Shown here piece after piece: positions 13,717 through 26,140 of a stretch of DNA of 64,000 bases. The position numbers were made by a program, and so were the translations under genes. Under the pieces are notes generated by a model. It was not told the DNA's origin. It saw nothing but the letters and a program-made list of their open reading frames with translations, and did no database searches. The DNA is from Capitulum mitella (taxonomy: Eukaryota > Arthropoda > Thecostraca > Pollicipedomorpha > Pollicipedidae): positions 5,084,001 through 5,148,000 of the forward strand of contig CP099846.1 of NCBI GenBank assembly GCA_030062745.1, written 5' to 3'. How positions within the stretch are numbered: the first letter of the stretch is position 1; every line of letters starts with the position of its first letter.

Positions 13717-16700
13717 TCACGCCGTCGACATGGGCTCGGCGGCGGGCGTGGCGGCTGCCGGGTCGCCGCCGCCGGTCGGCTTGCCCTCCTGCTTGACGGC
13801 CTCCTTGGCGTCCTCCTGCTTGACGTCCGTCTCCTCCGGAGCTGCCTTCTCCGGCGTGCCGCCCTCCGTCCGCAGCTTCTTCTTCTTGCTGGAGCTGGTG
13901 GGCAGGCGACACAGAGACAGTCACCGTACCGCCCACGGCCAAACGGTGCCGTCTGATCATGAGTCTCCTGTTAGAACGCCCTCGCACTGGATGATGAAAG
14001 CAAGGAGAGACAAGAAGCCCGTGATACCATAAACCCACTAGATCACTTGGAAAAATAACATTTTCCCATTACAAGAACTAAAAAAGAGAAAAACAGCCTG
14101 AAATGCACAACAAATGTGTCGCAAAGCTGAGCTGGCGGCCAATGCCGGCCGGCGCCGAGTGCCTGGCGGTCCAGACAGCGGCCGTCCCTAGTCAGCCGGG
14201 CGGCGCGCCGGCCCCTTGACTCACGCCTCGTCCCGGCGGCCGCCCTCGCCCTCGTCCTCGCTGTCCGAGAACTCGTTGTCGCCCTGGACGCGCTTGTCGG
14301 AGGCACGGATGCTGACGCGCTCGTCGGGCGGGTGCGCCTTGTCCTCGTCCTCGTCCTCCTCCTCGTTCACCGCATCCTCGGGGATGTTCTGCGCCTGCGG
14401 AGGCAGACGGCAAGGGTGCGGTCAGCTCCCGACTCGCAGGGTGGCGGACGCAGCCCCCCTACACGGCTCGAGCAGCACAAAACCATGCCACAAAGGCCAA
14501 TGCTGATGTAATCAAGAACCTTGACATAACTAGAAAGGGATGATAAAGAACTGTTGGGCCTCCGAGTTCGGAGCACTTGCGCAGATCATTCCAGGTTGCT
14601 TATTTATGAGGAAGGAATGCTTCTCAAGGCAATACGAAACCTAGATTTCCTGCCTCCAAATGGTACCTCATGACTTTCCCTTGAAGAATATGTCTGCCAG
14701 AATTACATGTTTTTACAAAGATACTCTTCAGTTCATGTAAACGTGTTATGAAGACCGCACAACGAACTCTCGTTAATTGGCAACGCTGCAACTGACGGAC
14801 GAGCCAGGCGATGACAGTTGACCAACAAGTCACAGTCACGTTTCTGGCCCTTCACAGGCCCATGGCACCACAGAAGTGACCGAAGCACCCTGCTCCGTGA
14901 CAAAATGCTAGCCGACACGCAGAACCACTTGAAACGAAGGTCCATTTCAAAAGGCCGCAGCGGTCTCGCTTCGCATCTCACCTGCACTCCTGGTGCGTGC
15001 GGCAGCATGCGCAGGTTCTCGAACAGGCGTGTCTTGATCTTGTCGAGGTACTCGGTCGTGTTCTGGTTGGCCATGTTGGACGGGCTGATGTGCAGCTTGA
15101 AGTCGGGCCCGAAGTACTCGAAGTAGTCGTTGTACGGCAGCTCGTTGGCCACGTCCACGTTGAGCGCCACGGCCGTCTCGTAGGTCCAGCACCGCGCCAC
15201 GTTCCGGATAGTGTAGCCGCCGCCACCCAGCAGCAGCAGCGGCAGGTTGTACCGCTTGATGAACTCCACGCACTTGGCGTGGCCTGCGGGGACGGGGACG
15301 AGAGCGTCATCCATCGCTGACCACACACAGATCCTTTACTGTTGGGTCTTTAACAGGTCAACAAACATCTTACGAAGATAAAAATGGCTTACCTTTCATA
15401 TCAATGAGATGAGTCTTCACGCTTTGGGTCCAGAACTGGACGCATTTCAAAATCGCGCAGCACTGACTGCGTCACACCAGTGCGAACCGGGACTCTTACC
15501 AGAGTCGTGAAAATGCTTTGATGACGGCGCTGCGGCCGCCGACCCTGTGACCTGCCTCCGAGAGTGATGTGGACACGACCCAGTCTGTGACCCCGAGGGT
15601 GTGGTCGACGCAGCCGAGGCCATGATCCACCTCTGATGGCGAAGCTGACGCCGCAGACGCCATCACCCGCCTCTGAGGGTGAGGTCGACGCCGCCCAGGT
15701 CGCGGCCCACCTTTCAGGGTGAGGTTGAAGCAGCCGAGTCGGTCCCCGGAGAGGGAGTCGGCGCCGCACTGGAGCACGATGGCCGACGGCTGGTACGTCT
15801 CCATCACCTTGGACATGATCGGCACAAAGATCTGCTCGTACACCTCGTCGTCGATGCCGTCACGCAGCGGGAAGTTGACGGCGTAGTACTTGCCGCGGCC
15901 GGCTCCGATGTCCTGCCGACGCGGACGGCGACGTCACGGAGAACGCAGGCGGCGCAGAGAGGCGGCACGCCAGCCTGAGAGCCGTCATCAGCGGTACACT
16001 CCAACCAACGACTCGCCATCAGCGGTACATTCCAACCAATGACTCGCCATCAGCCGTACACTCCAACTAACGACTCGTCATCAGCGGTGCACATCCGGCT
16101 GACCAGCGACTGGTCATCACCGGTACAACAATCTGACCAGCGGCCCGCCAACAACAGTACAACGCCATGTAATGCAAGATTACACTGTGAAATGAAGAAA
16201 CACTGGGTTGAAGCGAAATTCGTATGCATCTGTACACGGCACAGTGTCCATTAAAACCGTCCCCGCGGGCCGCCCCGGGTGGTCGGTCTCCGCTCAGAGG
16301 GGGTCGCAGGGTAGACGGCCGCGTCTCGTGCCCACTCACCCTCAGGTCTCCGGTGCCCGGGAAGTATTCCCCGTACTTGTGGAACGACACGGTCATCACG
16401 CGGTCGGTGGTGTAGAACGCCTCCTCCACGCCGTCGCCGTGATGGATGTCGATATCGATGTAGAGCACGCGCTGGTGGTACTTGAGCAGCTCCAAGATGG
16501 CCAGCACGATGTCGTTCACGTAGCAGAAACCCGACGCCTGCCAAACAAGATTGGGCGGCTCAAGCGTCCAACCAAAAACGAAGGATATTAGTCACTTTAC
16601 AACGGAGATTTTGCAACCCGGATGGGTCGATTTTTTGCGTTTTTCATCCTTACCCTGGACGATCATTAACCGTTCCCAGCGTATGTTTCGAATAATGCCT

Positions 16701-19700
16701 GTACAAATGTGTACTGACTGTTGCCGATTTCTTCAAAATTGTGACGATCTCGAATGAATTTCTGCCCAGAAACCCGTCACTTGAACGTCTTTCAGAACCT
16801 CGACGTGCTAACAATCCCTGAGACATTTTGCGGAACAACGTTACTACATATTTCCATCAGTCGCTATTACAGCTCTTCACCGACCCCGTCGATGGGATAA
16901 GTCCTGACAGTCAGAAGACCACGACCCCGACAACGGCTGATTTTCAGGCCGAGCGCAGAATGAAGCCGGGAACCAGGCAGAATGAGGCCACCGACACCCC
17001 TCCCTCGGCTGCCCCCGACCAACTGAACAGCCATATCTCAGACCGGCCGTACCGTACCTCACACCTCCGGACCTCACCTTAGGCCAGCCGGACTCCACTC
17101 CAGACCGACGGACTGTATCTCAGATATACCGGACCGTACCTCAGACCGGCCGTACCGTACCTCACACCTCCGGACCTCACCTTAGGCCAGCCGGACTCCA
17201 CTCCAGACCGACGGACTGTATCTCAGACCGCCGGATCGTACCTCACACCTCCGGACCTCACCTTAGGCCAGCCGGACTCCACTCCAGACCGACGGACTGT
17301 ATCTCAGACCGCCGGATCGTACCTCACACCTCCGGACCTCACCTTAGGCCGGCCGGACTCTACTCCAGACCGACGGACTGTACCTCAGACATACCGGACC
17401 GTACCTCAGACCGGCCGGACCGTACCTCAGGCCAGCAGGACTGTACCCAAGACCGGCTGGGCTGTACCTCAGACCTGCCGGACCGTGCCTTAGACCGACC
17501 ACGCCGTACTTCAGACCGGACCTCAGACCGCCGGGGCGTACCTCAGACATATCGAACCGTACCTCGGACCGGAGGACCGTACTACAAACACACCGGCCCG
17601 TGCTTAAGACGGACCGGCGCCGTACCTCGGACTTTTTGGCGTGGTGGAGGCCGCCCGCCCAGTTGACGGCGATCTCGGCCGCCTGCTGGTTCAGCTTGAC
17701 GGCGCCGGCCACCGAGCCGCCGGTCGACAGCTGGCAGAACTCGTACAGGCCGTCGAACACCGGACAGTCCTCGCCCACGTTAACTGAAACGCACCCGACC
17801 GGCGTGTTCAGCCAACATCAACGGAAGGAAGCTGCGGGAGGAAACTCACGGAAAATGAAGGGACACGTCACCGACGGGAAATTAACGACAAATGATGAAA
17901 AACTAACAATGAATAACACTGTGAAAACACAGTGATGATGGCACTATGGAACAAGCATTTCGCATTGTATGGGGAGGTGTAAGTCAGGAAGATGTACCTT
18001 GTTCCAAGCATCAGCAAGTCTTAAATGTGATGAATGTATCGCAACGCAGCAATGCCAGAGACTTACGCGGTTTAATATTACAGCAGATCAAGTTGCTGCA
18101 CAGACGGCCAACTGCGCCGCACACCAGAGATGTTACCACAGAGGACTGATTACTATCTGTTACACCTTTTGTAGTGTAAGCTTTTGTAACTTTTGTAGAG
18201 TGCCAGGTACTCTGGAATGACGCAAAGCCCATTCCACACAAAAGGCTCCAATATTCAGAGTCGAAGGGAAACTAACAGTGTTTAACATACGATCTGTTAT
18301 TATCAACAAGAACCTCTTACAAAAATGAATCAATAGAAAAGAAAGCCCTACATTACTCACATCTCTGCATCTGTTTGTTGTACTCGGACATGTTGTCTGG
18401 CCGAATGGAACGCAAGAAGCGAATGTAGTCGTCACTATGGAACTTGGTCATCTCCTCCTGAGTTGCCTTGTGAGGGCGCTGCCAGGCAAAAGGCGGTTCA
18501 GCACACTCAGAACATATCAGGTCGTTAAGCACACTCGTCTTGCATCCACCTTTACCCCTGACTTTTCCTATCCGTTTTATGCAAACCAGCATTTATGCAA
18601 ACCATTCGGCCTTATCTCATCATTATATTGGTACCGCAACAGACAAGCTAAAAATTAGACCATGCAAACTGGCCACATGGCCTTATCCCATCACCACTGC
18701 AAAGGACAAGCTACAAATCTGGCACATGACAGCTGAGCTGCCAACTTCACTTCAACACTCTACGCAAGTGTCAATGAAAACCATGTGGAAAAATGCTCAG
18801 AATCTGCAGTGATGAGCCGAAACCACTTAACAAACTGCCAGCTGACAAAAATCGCCATTTTCCTGGAATTCATTTCAGCTGGTGATGGCGGTCAATGGCG
18901 ATGTGACAACTTACGTATATCTCCATCTTTCTGTACAGGCCATAGTTTAGCAAGAGGTTATGTGTCATGCGTATTCTATGGGGCTTCATGGGATGACCTT
19001 GTCCATAGTAATAATTTCCAACATCGCCTGAAAGAGAAATCGGGCAAAGTTACATCAACCCGTATTTGTCACACGTAATCGGCAGTTCCTGTAATCGGCA
19101 TCCCAATTCGTCGAGCACTGGTCTTCCCGCCTTGACAAGGCGGGTTCGGGTCGCCCAAGCACACGGTATTTGGCGCCAAGGTCTGTGGGCGCCTGGATCG
19201 ACGAGGGTCACGTCAGCTACCGTGCGAATGTGCCGTTCCTGGCGGCACGTTAAATTTTCGTCGTCAGACCGTCAGATGACAAGGTGAACCCAAAACATGT
19301 GATCGGGCGCGAAGGGATTCGTACAATATGTTCCACATAGCATGGTCTCTGATCATGAACATCACCATACACATTACTGCCAGAAATACATAGCTTAAAA
19401 CAGTGCAGTACTCCAAGAACCACGTATCAGCCACTTCTGATCCCATACCACAATCACGTGGAAATACGTTTGTGCTACTTCTATCTCTGAGATGCACTAT
19501 TCTTAATTTTTTTGTTACTTTTTAGCTACACATGCAAATGCTTCATTGCATGCACCAACCTGGAGACTGTTTTAAGCTGTAATCGAAGAAAAGACCGTCA
19601 GGGGCGGATCCAGGATTTCGCCGGGGGGGGGGGATGGCGAATGGTCAGCGTGCCCCCTCCCCATTTTTCTTCTTCAGAGGTGAGAAAAGCGTGAACACGC

Positions 19701-22700
19701 GCGGTTTCAGGAACAAATATGATTTTTTACGATAGAAGATTTGAAAAATTCAAGCACATCACCTTACTTCAGAAAATTTTCGGTTCTGTTGCATGACAAA
19801 AATAGCGGGATTTTAGGCGGCTGCGTCCTTTCCTCTAAGATCTGAAATCCTGTGTCCGTATCTGACAGCTCTTATATGACTGGCCAGGGACGGCCCAGGA
19901 GCTCCTCTACCCCTCGTAGTTCTTTTTTTGCCAGCTTAGGTCTGCGAAACTTTGGCTCCTAGCAGTTACAGGGACACTTTTGGTGGTCTAGGGGCCCTCA
20001 GTGGTATGTAAGGGCCTCTAATGGTCTCACGTTCCTTTCACAGTTCCGTGTCCCTCAGGACGTCTCAGGTGCCCATTCGGCAGTTTCAGGGACAACTTGG
20101 ACAGTTGCAGGGATGCTTTAGCCATCTCGGGACCCGTCCTGTCGTCCCTTGGACATTTCTGCCGTCTAAGGAGCCCCTCAGGCAGTAACAAGGACCCTCT
20201 TTAAGTCTCTATCTGCCGTGACACAGGCGCAGCAGTCTCAAAGGCCTTCCTCCAGCCGTCTCAGTGGACCCATGTTGTTTTACGTGCCTCTCTTGTCGTC
20301 TCTGGGTAGCATTTTTGCCATCTCAGGGGACCTCTGGCAGTTACAGACCTTTTAGCAACCTCAGGGCCCCTGGGCAGTGTTGTGGGCCTTCTGAACGTCT
20401 CCTGTGGCCCCCATGGCTGCGTCAGTATCTTCCTCTTTACCAGAGTATACCTGGCAGTCTTATCTAGCCATATCAGGGGTCTTTGCTGGTGCTTCAGGGG
20501 CCTCTGAGACCTTTTTCAGGAACCTTTTCTGTGCCAGGAATCCGCCTAACACACTCGGGCGCCTGCTGGTCGTCCAGGAGCCCCATGCCGTCTCAGAGGC
20601 CTTCTTATTGTCTCTGCCCTCGCAGGGGCGCTTTTGACCTTTTTGGCGGTCTCAAGGACCCTCTGCCGTGTAGGGGCCCACCAGGCCATCTCAGGACCCA
20701 CCTGACCTTTTCGGAGTTTCGTAAATGCATCAAGAGCCTTTAGGTTTTCAAAAGGATCAAAATATCCCATTTAGGGCCCCTCTTGATGTTGAGATAATTG
20801 ATGAATCCCCATTGAAATGGCCCCTCAACCTGGCCGGGGGGTTCCTTACGTCATCCTGAGCACCCCCTTAGGGTCTTGCCGTCTCGGAAACCCCTCTGGA
20901 ACTTTTCGCGTCTTAGGGACCTTTGCTGTATTGGGGCCCCTTACAGTCTACAGGCTATGCCACAGGCTCTTCTGTCCATCTCAGGGGCCATCTTGCTGTC
21001 TCAGGGTCTCATTAACCTTCCCCGGGGCCCTCTGACTGCATCAGGAACCTTCAGCTTTTCGCACAGGCCTGTGAAACCAATTTGGGACTCCTGTCACATT
21101 CCAGGGACACCTACGCCGTCATGGGGACTCGGTCATCATTTTGCCATCCCAGGGGCTCTATAATCCTTCTTGTAGTTTCAAAGGCCCTTTGGGAGTTTCA
21201 GGGACCCTTGTATCCATCTCAGAGGCCATCTAACCCTCCCAGAGGCCCCCTGACTGTATTAAGAACCCTTCAGGTTTCCAAACAGGACCCATGAAGTTCA
21301 TAAAGAACCCCTTCCAGGCCTCTTTGGAGCCCGAGAGGGGCCTCTTTCAGGCCTCGGGAGGGGGGCATCACCCCCATGCCCCCCACACCACACTGCAGAG
21401 AACAGAGCTGCAAAGCACCAATTTAAACTCATTCTTTGCCATTTAGGTTTATTCAGATGGTAAAGAGCTATGATGATATACAGAAACACACATTTTTTGC
21501 CCAGAGCATTGACAGTTGCCAACCTTTCTGCCTGAAGGTTGGCCGAAAGTGATATGTTGCAATACAACTGGCCACCATATAATTAAAATGGATAAAACCA
21601 ATGTTACTTTATATGTGCACAAGTGATCAACCACACAGTGGTGAATATTCTGCCCAATGACAAGACCTGAGTTTGAAAATCATATGCACAAAGCTCATGA
21701 GTCTTTTTGTGTGTGTGCGTGTGCGTGTGCGTGTGCGTTTGCGTGTGCGTGTGTGTGCAACAGAGGTTTTACACTGGCCAATAAGCTAAAGGATTGGGCC
21801 CTGTCACAATTTTGTATAGTTTGCCCATGAAATGTCCATAGTAGAGCTGCTGCCTCTGAATAGGTGATCATTAGCTCACTGCTAAATATTTCACTTCATA
21901 TATGATATCTTAGATATGGAATTAAAAAAAAAACTAAATGCCTGACCTTTAAAGATTCTGGGGGCTGATGTTTTAAATGAAGTGGGGGTTCATCACAGCT
22001 CTGTCATCCAGCAAACCTGAATGATAACACAGAGCACCAGCTCTGTACTCAGGTCAACAGCTAAAAAACTGGCTGACAGATGCATTAGCCTGCTACTGTG
22101 TTCTCAATGCATGCAGTGATTTCAGCATACCAATGTCACTCCCCCAACTGTATTTCTCACCAGGTACATCAAAAAAGCAGTTTCTAGTCCTATTTTGTGA
22201 TGAGCAGCAAAATATTACCACAGTTTTGTTGATGGCAGGATGTGGTCTGTTACCAGCACTCTGAATATCACCCTAAAAAAGGGAAACATGCCCAAGATAC
22301 CGTACTCAAAATCAGTGGCAGTGTGTGAAACCATGGAAATAAACCTGTCCGACACACTGGAGGACACGTGGCCCATGATATGTGGTACTGGTGTTATCAG
22401 TACCAATATACCCATTAATATACCTAGCTTCATGAATTTTAATGACATTTATTTCATTTATTGCACAAAATCAGTACCAATATGATTTGCTTTCCTGAAC
22501 AAGACAGCTGTGATGCATTGCATTAAAGGAAGCAAATTAACCAACATATGGCAGTGTTGCAAAATTCAGTTTTGGTCGGGGCGCAGGAGTGAAAATTTAA
22601 CAGGATTTCAGACTAAGGTGTTAAAAACAAAAAACCATTTGTGTCAGAATTTTCAAATTATGACAATGCATCCTGGACTGATGTGAAGTCATACATACCC

Positions 22701-25700
22701 AGGCATCATTCACAATCACTTTTACCTGTTTAGTAATATGGATGCAGATGATTTAAACATCACTTATCTGGCTAGGTCTCAGAAAAAATCAAGAATCACA
22801 TCTGAATCCAATCAAGAATCACATCTGCATGGTACTTCATGATGCAAGAGACAATGCTTGACACAATTTGATTTAAATGTACTTTTACAGTGGTACTTCA
22901 TCACAAAAATAGCAAAACTGGCTTAACAGTTATGGAACATATTTCAAGCTCATGTTAGTCCTTGGGCTCATGGCTGACTAGAACACTTCTGGAAAATATT
23001 CCAGGGAAGTTGTGGTGCTGAAATCACAAAAGCCTTCATTTGCACTATTTTTACTGCACATCTTTTGGTACCAATATGCTTTGGCAAATATGTGACTTGC
23101 TGGAGCTGTGAGAAGCTGGAGGCCTTTGCCTACAATACCAAAATTTTGGTAATGGTTGGGCAGGCATCAACTCACCCTAACTGCTTGCTACCTGCTACAG
23201 TGGGTGGCAAGCAATTAGGGTGTGGCTGACCATGTATGTGGCTGGTGGCTGGGTAACTAAAGGACTTATAGACCTACATTCCACACTCACTTGACTGGGA
23301 CATTCTGCCACCTTTTACTGATTGCAGAGGACATTCACAGGGCTCATGCCCTGTGAATGTTGCACAGCACATGCAATGCAGCACCAGATGCACAGTATAG
23401 GACACTAGAGGCTGCAGGCCAATAAAAGGGTGTGGTCAAACTTGGTTTTGTCCAGCAAGGAACTTGGTGCCATACAGCACAGTACATTATGTGATATCTC
23501 AATAGTCTGTGCTGGGCCATGTTTGTACTGCAAAAGGTTCATACAAAAATGGTGTGTAAGAAAAAAGGTTTGTGAGGAAAGGGGTTTTTAACCAAAGGTT
23601 TGTAAACTTTGAGTTCATATCATGGAAGGTTGGTATGAGAGAAGGAATGGACCTAGCTGTGACTTAAAACAGTGACTTAGCTTAACCTACCTGAACCTAA
23701 CCTAAACTTACCTAACCTAAGCTCTTTACTGGACCAAGCCAAGGCCAATCACACCCTTTATCAATCTGCAACCTCTAATACCCCATACCCAGTGCCTCTG
23801 GCCCAAACCCAGACCAAGCCTTTTCCAGTACAAATCTTGCATGATACAACCCTTATAATTATGGACATTTGACTATGAGACTTTTCTTACACAGACCCCT
23901 GACTTACAAGCTTTGGTCTCTTTACCCTTCCTGAGTCACCTGAGATAGCATATGGTCATCTTATTCCCTCCTTTACCCACCAATGGTGTGAGTTCAATGC
24001 ATTGCAATGCAATGAACTCAATGCATTGTGAACAGATCATTTAATGTTTTCACTAGACCCTGTTTGCAATGCCACTGTGGCAGGTGATGGAAGGCTAGGG
24101 TGAGTTGATGCCTGCCTGACCATTACCAAAGTTTTTTGCAAAAACCAGAAAACAATATACAAAATGTAAATGCAACAAATGAATGAAAGTCACATGCAAG
24201 GCACAGTCTCAGGGAAACCAAAGAAACTACAATTTCTGCAGAAGCAGCAAAAGTGATGACTAATCTCAAGGAAATCAGTGATTTCACTGCATGCCTTAGC
24301 CCACATAACCTTTGTTCAAAACTATATCCTACCTAGCTGCATAAAACCTTTCTTCTTGTTCTGTCATTAACGTGGTATCCCGTAGGAATTAAGAAACCAG
24401 ATGTGTTCAATTTAGCTAGTTTGGAAAACTATAGATTGGTGGTATATTGCATATTTACCTTTTCACAGCACACTTTTGCCACACATATGATGCAGAAGAG
24501 CACATGAACTTGCCTATGAAAGCAAGACATGATGACACTGCAGGCATTATTTCTGAATGAAATGGTGTTATATTTCATTGTAAGCAAACATGGCCAAAAA
24601 TGGTGGCACCATCTTGTTTAGACTGTCTTTGCTCCAAAGATGCCCTATTACTCCACAATATTTGATGATCTAATCCGTAAATGATATTAGAGGCTGCAGG
24701 TCGCTAAAGGGACGTTTATGGGGTGTAATGATGCGCCAAAGACACAACCTCACAATGGAGGCAAGGCACATGATATAAGATGCTGCAGGCCAATAAAGGG
24801 TGCAACTGGACTAAGCTCTAGGCTATGTTGTGTATTGAAATGGGTTAGGTTAGGTCAGGCTAGGTTGGGTTGGGCTGGGCTAGGTTAGGTTAGGTTAGGT
24901 TAGGTTAGGATAGGAATCTTGTTAATCTTGTGTATTTTTCATTTAGTCAGGTTATAATGATGTCACCAGAAGGCCCAAATACCTCAACCTTGGGAACTGC
25001 CCTTTTTTAATTTGGGCCATGCACCACTTTTTTCTGCTTGTCTGACTTTTGCTGGAATTCCATGATAACAGATTCCAAAAGGGGCAATACCCAAGGTCAT
25101 GGTATTTTGGGCCCAATGACATCATCAATATAACCTAACTTAAGGAATGCTCAATGAGATAACTAGCCTAGCCCAGCCTCACCTTACCTAACTTAACCTA
25201 ACCCTACCAAACCTAACCTGACCTAACCTAACTAATTTGGATGAATGATCTAATCTCTGACAGACAGAGCCAAGTCCAATCACACCCTTTACTGGTCTAT
25301 GCCCTCTAATATCCTATACCGCACCTCTGGCGTGGAGTTGTACTTTTGACATAATGACACCCCATGAACATCCATTTATTGGGTTGTGGACTCTAGTATC
25401 ATTACCTGATAACATCATCAAACACTGCATGGTAAATGGGGCATCCTTGGAGCAAAAGCAGAGGAAACAAAATGGTGCAGTCCATTCCTGTCCCATTTAC
25501 TTGTGGTAAAATATGACTTAATTTCCTTCTGGAACCAAACTGGTAGTGTCATAATTTCTTGCTTTGAAAGGAAAGTTTATGAGCTCATCTGTACTGTGTG
25601 TATAGCAAAAGTGGTCTGTGAAAATGTGAAAAAGTGATGTACTGCATGAATTTATTACCAGAGAGTCCCAGCAGAAATCAAAGACACCAGTGGCACAGAA

Positions 25701-26137
25701 GTCAGCAATGAACAGAGTGACAAGATTATTTGGTAATTTTCTCCCCACACACATATCTTGGAATATTATGCAGTGCTGAATCACAAGCATTTTTCTTCAG
25801 GCTGTCCGTTGTACGATTTTTGATGTTTACGCTATTTTTAACTGAGAAAACAAGCACACTGTACAAATTTACAGTATGGCTCCCAAATCACTGCATTTTT
25901 TACAGCTCGAATCACCCAGCCCAAATTAATGCATGAATACGAACATTTAGCATTCTACCCCTAAATTTGCGGAGACAATAACGACGCATACTTTATATCG
26001 CCGCCAACCCGTTTAAGATCAATATAAATTCCACTCCTTCAGCCTAGTGCCAAAGGAGTGTTCTGTCCACATTTCATTAGGTACTTACTATCGTAGTAGT
26101 AGCACACTCTCTTTTTACTGTGGGTTGGCGCCGCCAT
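13717..26137 (-). CDS. HDAC1: Histone deacetylase 1 (Rpd3-type class I HDAC)
   Basis: Zinc-dependent lysine deacetylase, catalytic core of Sin3, NuRD and CoREST complexes in the nucleus. Nine minus-strand exons: 26089-26137 (ATG 26135-26137), 18915-19027, 18361-18478, 17626-17783, 16340-16537, 15711-15912, 14982-15283, 14225-14394, 13717-13894. They total 1488 nt, 495 residues (human HDAC1 482), and every phase fits. The N-terminus [20 protein letters not shown] numbers exactly like human HDAC1, so catalytic His140/141 (GLHHAKKSE), zinc ligands Asp176/His178 ([14 protein letters not shown]) and Asp264 ([12 protein letters not shown]), and Tyr303 ([14 protein letters not shown]) are all present. 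The catalytic domain ends near HAPGVQ; the tail is acidic ([25 protein letters not shown]) then lysine-rich (SSKKKKLR), as expected for CK2 sites and an NLS. First intron 7.06 kb. Starts head to head with the FASTK gene. Confidence 0.98.
15545..15740 (-). repeat. 40-bp tandem array copying HDAC1 exon 6 end and its splice donor
   Basis: Read on the minus strand, the last about 30 coding bases of exon 6 (LGCFNLTLK) and the donor AAAGGTGGGC are followed by four further imperfect copies at a step of about 40 bp (starting near 15704, 15664, 15623, 15583 and 15545 on the plus strand). Copies can be read as [21 protein letters not shown] and LGCVDHTLG in shifting frames. Several keep donor-like AGAGGCGGGTGA or AGAGGTGGAT. 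The first unit is genuine exon; the rest are intronic. Confidence 0.85.
17035..17620. repeat. Minisatellite in HDAC1 intron 4, two-level repeat
   Basis: A short subunit of about 20 bp (CAGACCGGCCGGACCGTACC-like) recurs throughout. Part of the array, about 17045-17385, also has a higher-order unit of about 80-105 bp (ACCTCACACCTCCGGACCTC, CCTTAGGCCAGCCGGACTCC, AGACCGACGGACTGTATCTC) repeated about four times with few changes. It sits directly against exon 4 (17626). Confidence 0.85.
19601..19640 (+). repeat. Short GGGGCGGATCCAGGATTT terminus
   Basis: AGGGGCGGATCCAGGATTTC followed by CGCC and a run of G. The same pattern recurs near 55857, 56136 and 61300. It looks like the end of a widespread short hAT-like element, but no partner end was found here. 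Confidence 0.5.
19880..21360. repeat. Long decayed minisatellite, about 35-40 bp unit
   Basis: Roughly 1.5 kb in which forms of GTCTCAGGGGCCCCTCTG recur every 30-45 bases with heavy substitution and length change. Individual copies are only about half similar, so it is old. It gives rise to several spurious open frames. Confidence 0.75.
21703..21760 (+). repeat. GTGTGC microsatellite
   Basis: Alternating GTGTGT and GTGTGC hexamers with one GTTTGC interruption, potentially Z-DNA forming. Confidence 0.9.
23143..24131. mobile_element. Non-autonomous TIR element, copy 2
   Basis: Left end TTTTGGTAATGGTTGGGCAG then GCATCAACTCACCC; right end is the inverted GGTGAGTTGATGCCTGCC then TGACCATTACCAAAG, giving TIRs of about 33 bp. 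Same ends as 9566-10197. Inside, a second inverted pair (about 23400-23460 and 23722-23795, ACTAGAGGCTGCAGGCCAAT against its complement) is shared with the foldback at 24690-25335, and a CCTAA-rich tract lies at 23685-23720. No coding region. Confidence 0.75.
24690..25335. mobile_element. Foldback element with TTAGG arrays in both arms
   Basis: Left arm: GATATTAGAGGCTGCAGGTC (24686 on), a related GCAGGCCAATAAAGGGTG block, then a TTAGGT-rich array at 24842-24914, then AGGTTATAATGATGTCACC. Right arm is the inverted series: ATGACATCATCAATATAACCT, a CCTAA-rich array at 25163-25233, then CAATCACACCCTTTACTGG and CCTCTAATATCC. The unpaired centre is near 25020-25080. Arms are about 250-330 bp and imperfect. 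TTAGG is the usual arthropod telomere repeat. No coding capacity. Confidence 0.75.
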
Positions 26138-26140
26138 GTT
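26130..26140 (-). promoter_or_regulatory. YY1/Pho-type motif over the HDAC1 start codon
   Basis: On the minus strand AACATGGCGGC matches the YY1 consensus AANATGGCGGC exactly, and its ATG is the HDAC1 initiator. In animals this motif often sits just downstream of transcription starts. The match is seen; its use is inferred. Confidence 0.5.

Larger units (their letters stand above)
19028..26088 (-). other. HDAC1 intron 1 (7.06 kb), repeat-rich
   Basis: Intron with GTAAGT donor at the right end and CTCTTTCAG acceptor at the left. Contains a G-rich hAT-like terminus (19600-19640), a long decayed minisatellite (19880-21360), a GTGTGC microsatellite, a TIR element and a TTAGG foldback element (separate entries). 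Open frames inside (20264-21294 plus strand) come from the minisatellite. No nested gene seen. Confidence 0.85.

Noticed and set aside
13607-14032. Antisense 141-codon frame over the last HDAC1 exon
   Set aside because: GC-driven shadow of the real exon; kept only as a promoter observation.
19105-19155. Hairpin CCCGCCTTGACAAGGCGGG followed by GTTCGGGTCG, tRNA-like at first sight
   Set aside because: The stem cannot be fitted into a cloverleaf with A and B boxes at proper spacing.
24842-25233. TTAGG arrays as a chromosome end
   Set aside because: Arrays are short, imperfect, in opposite orientations and inside the HDAC1 intron with unique sequence on both sides.
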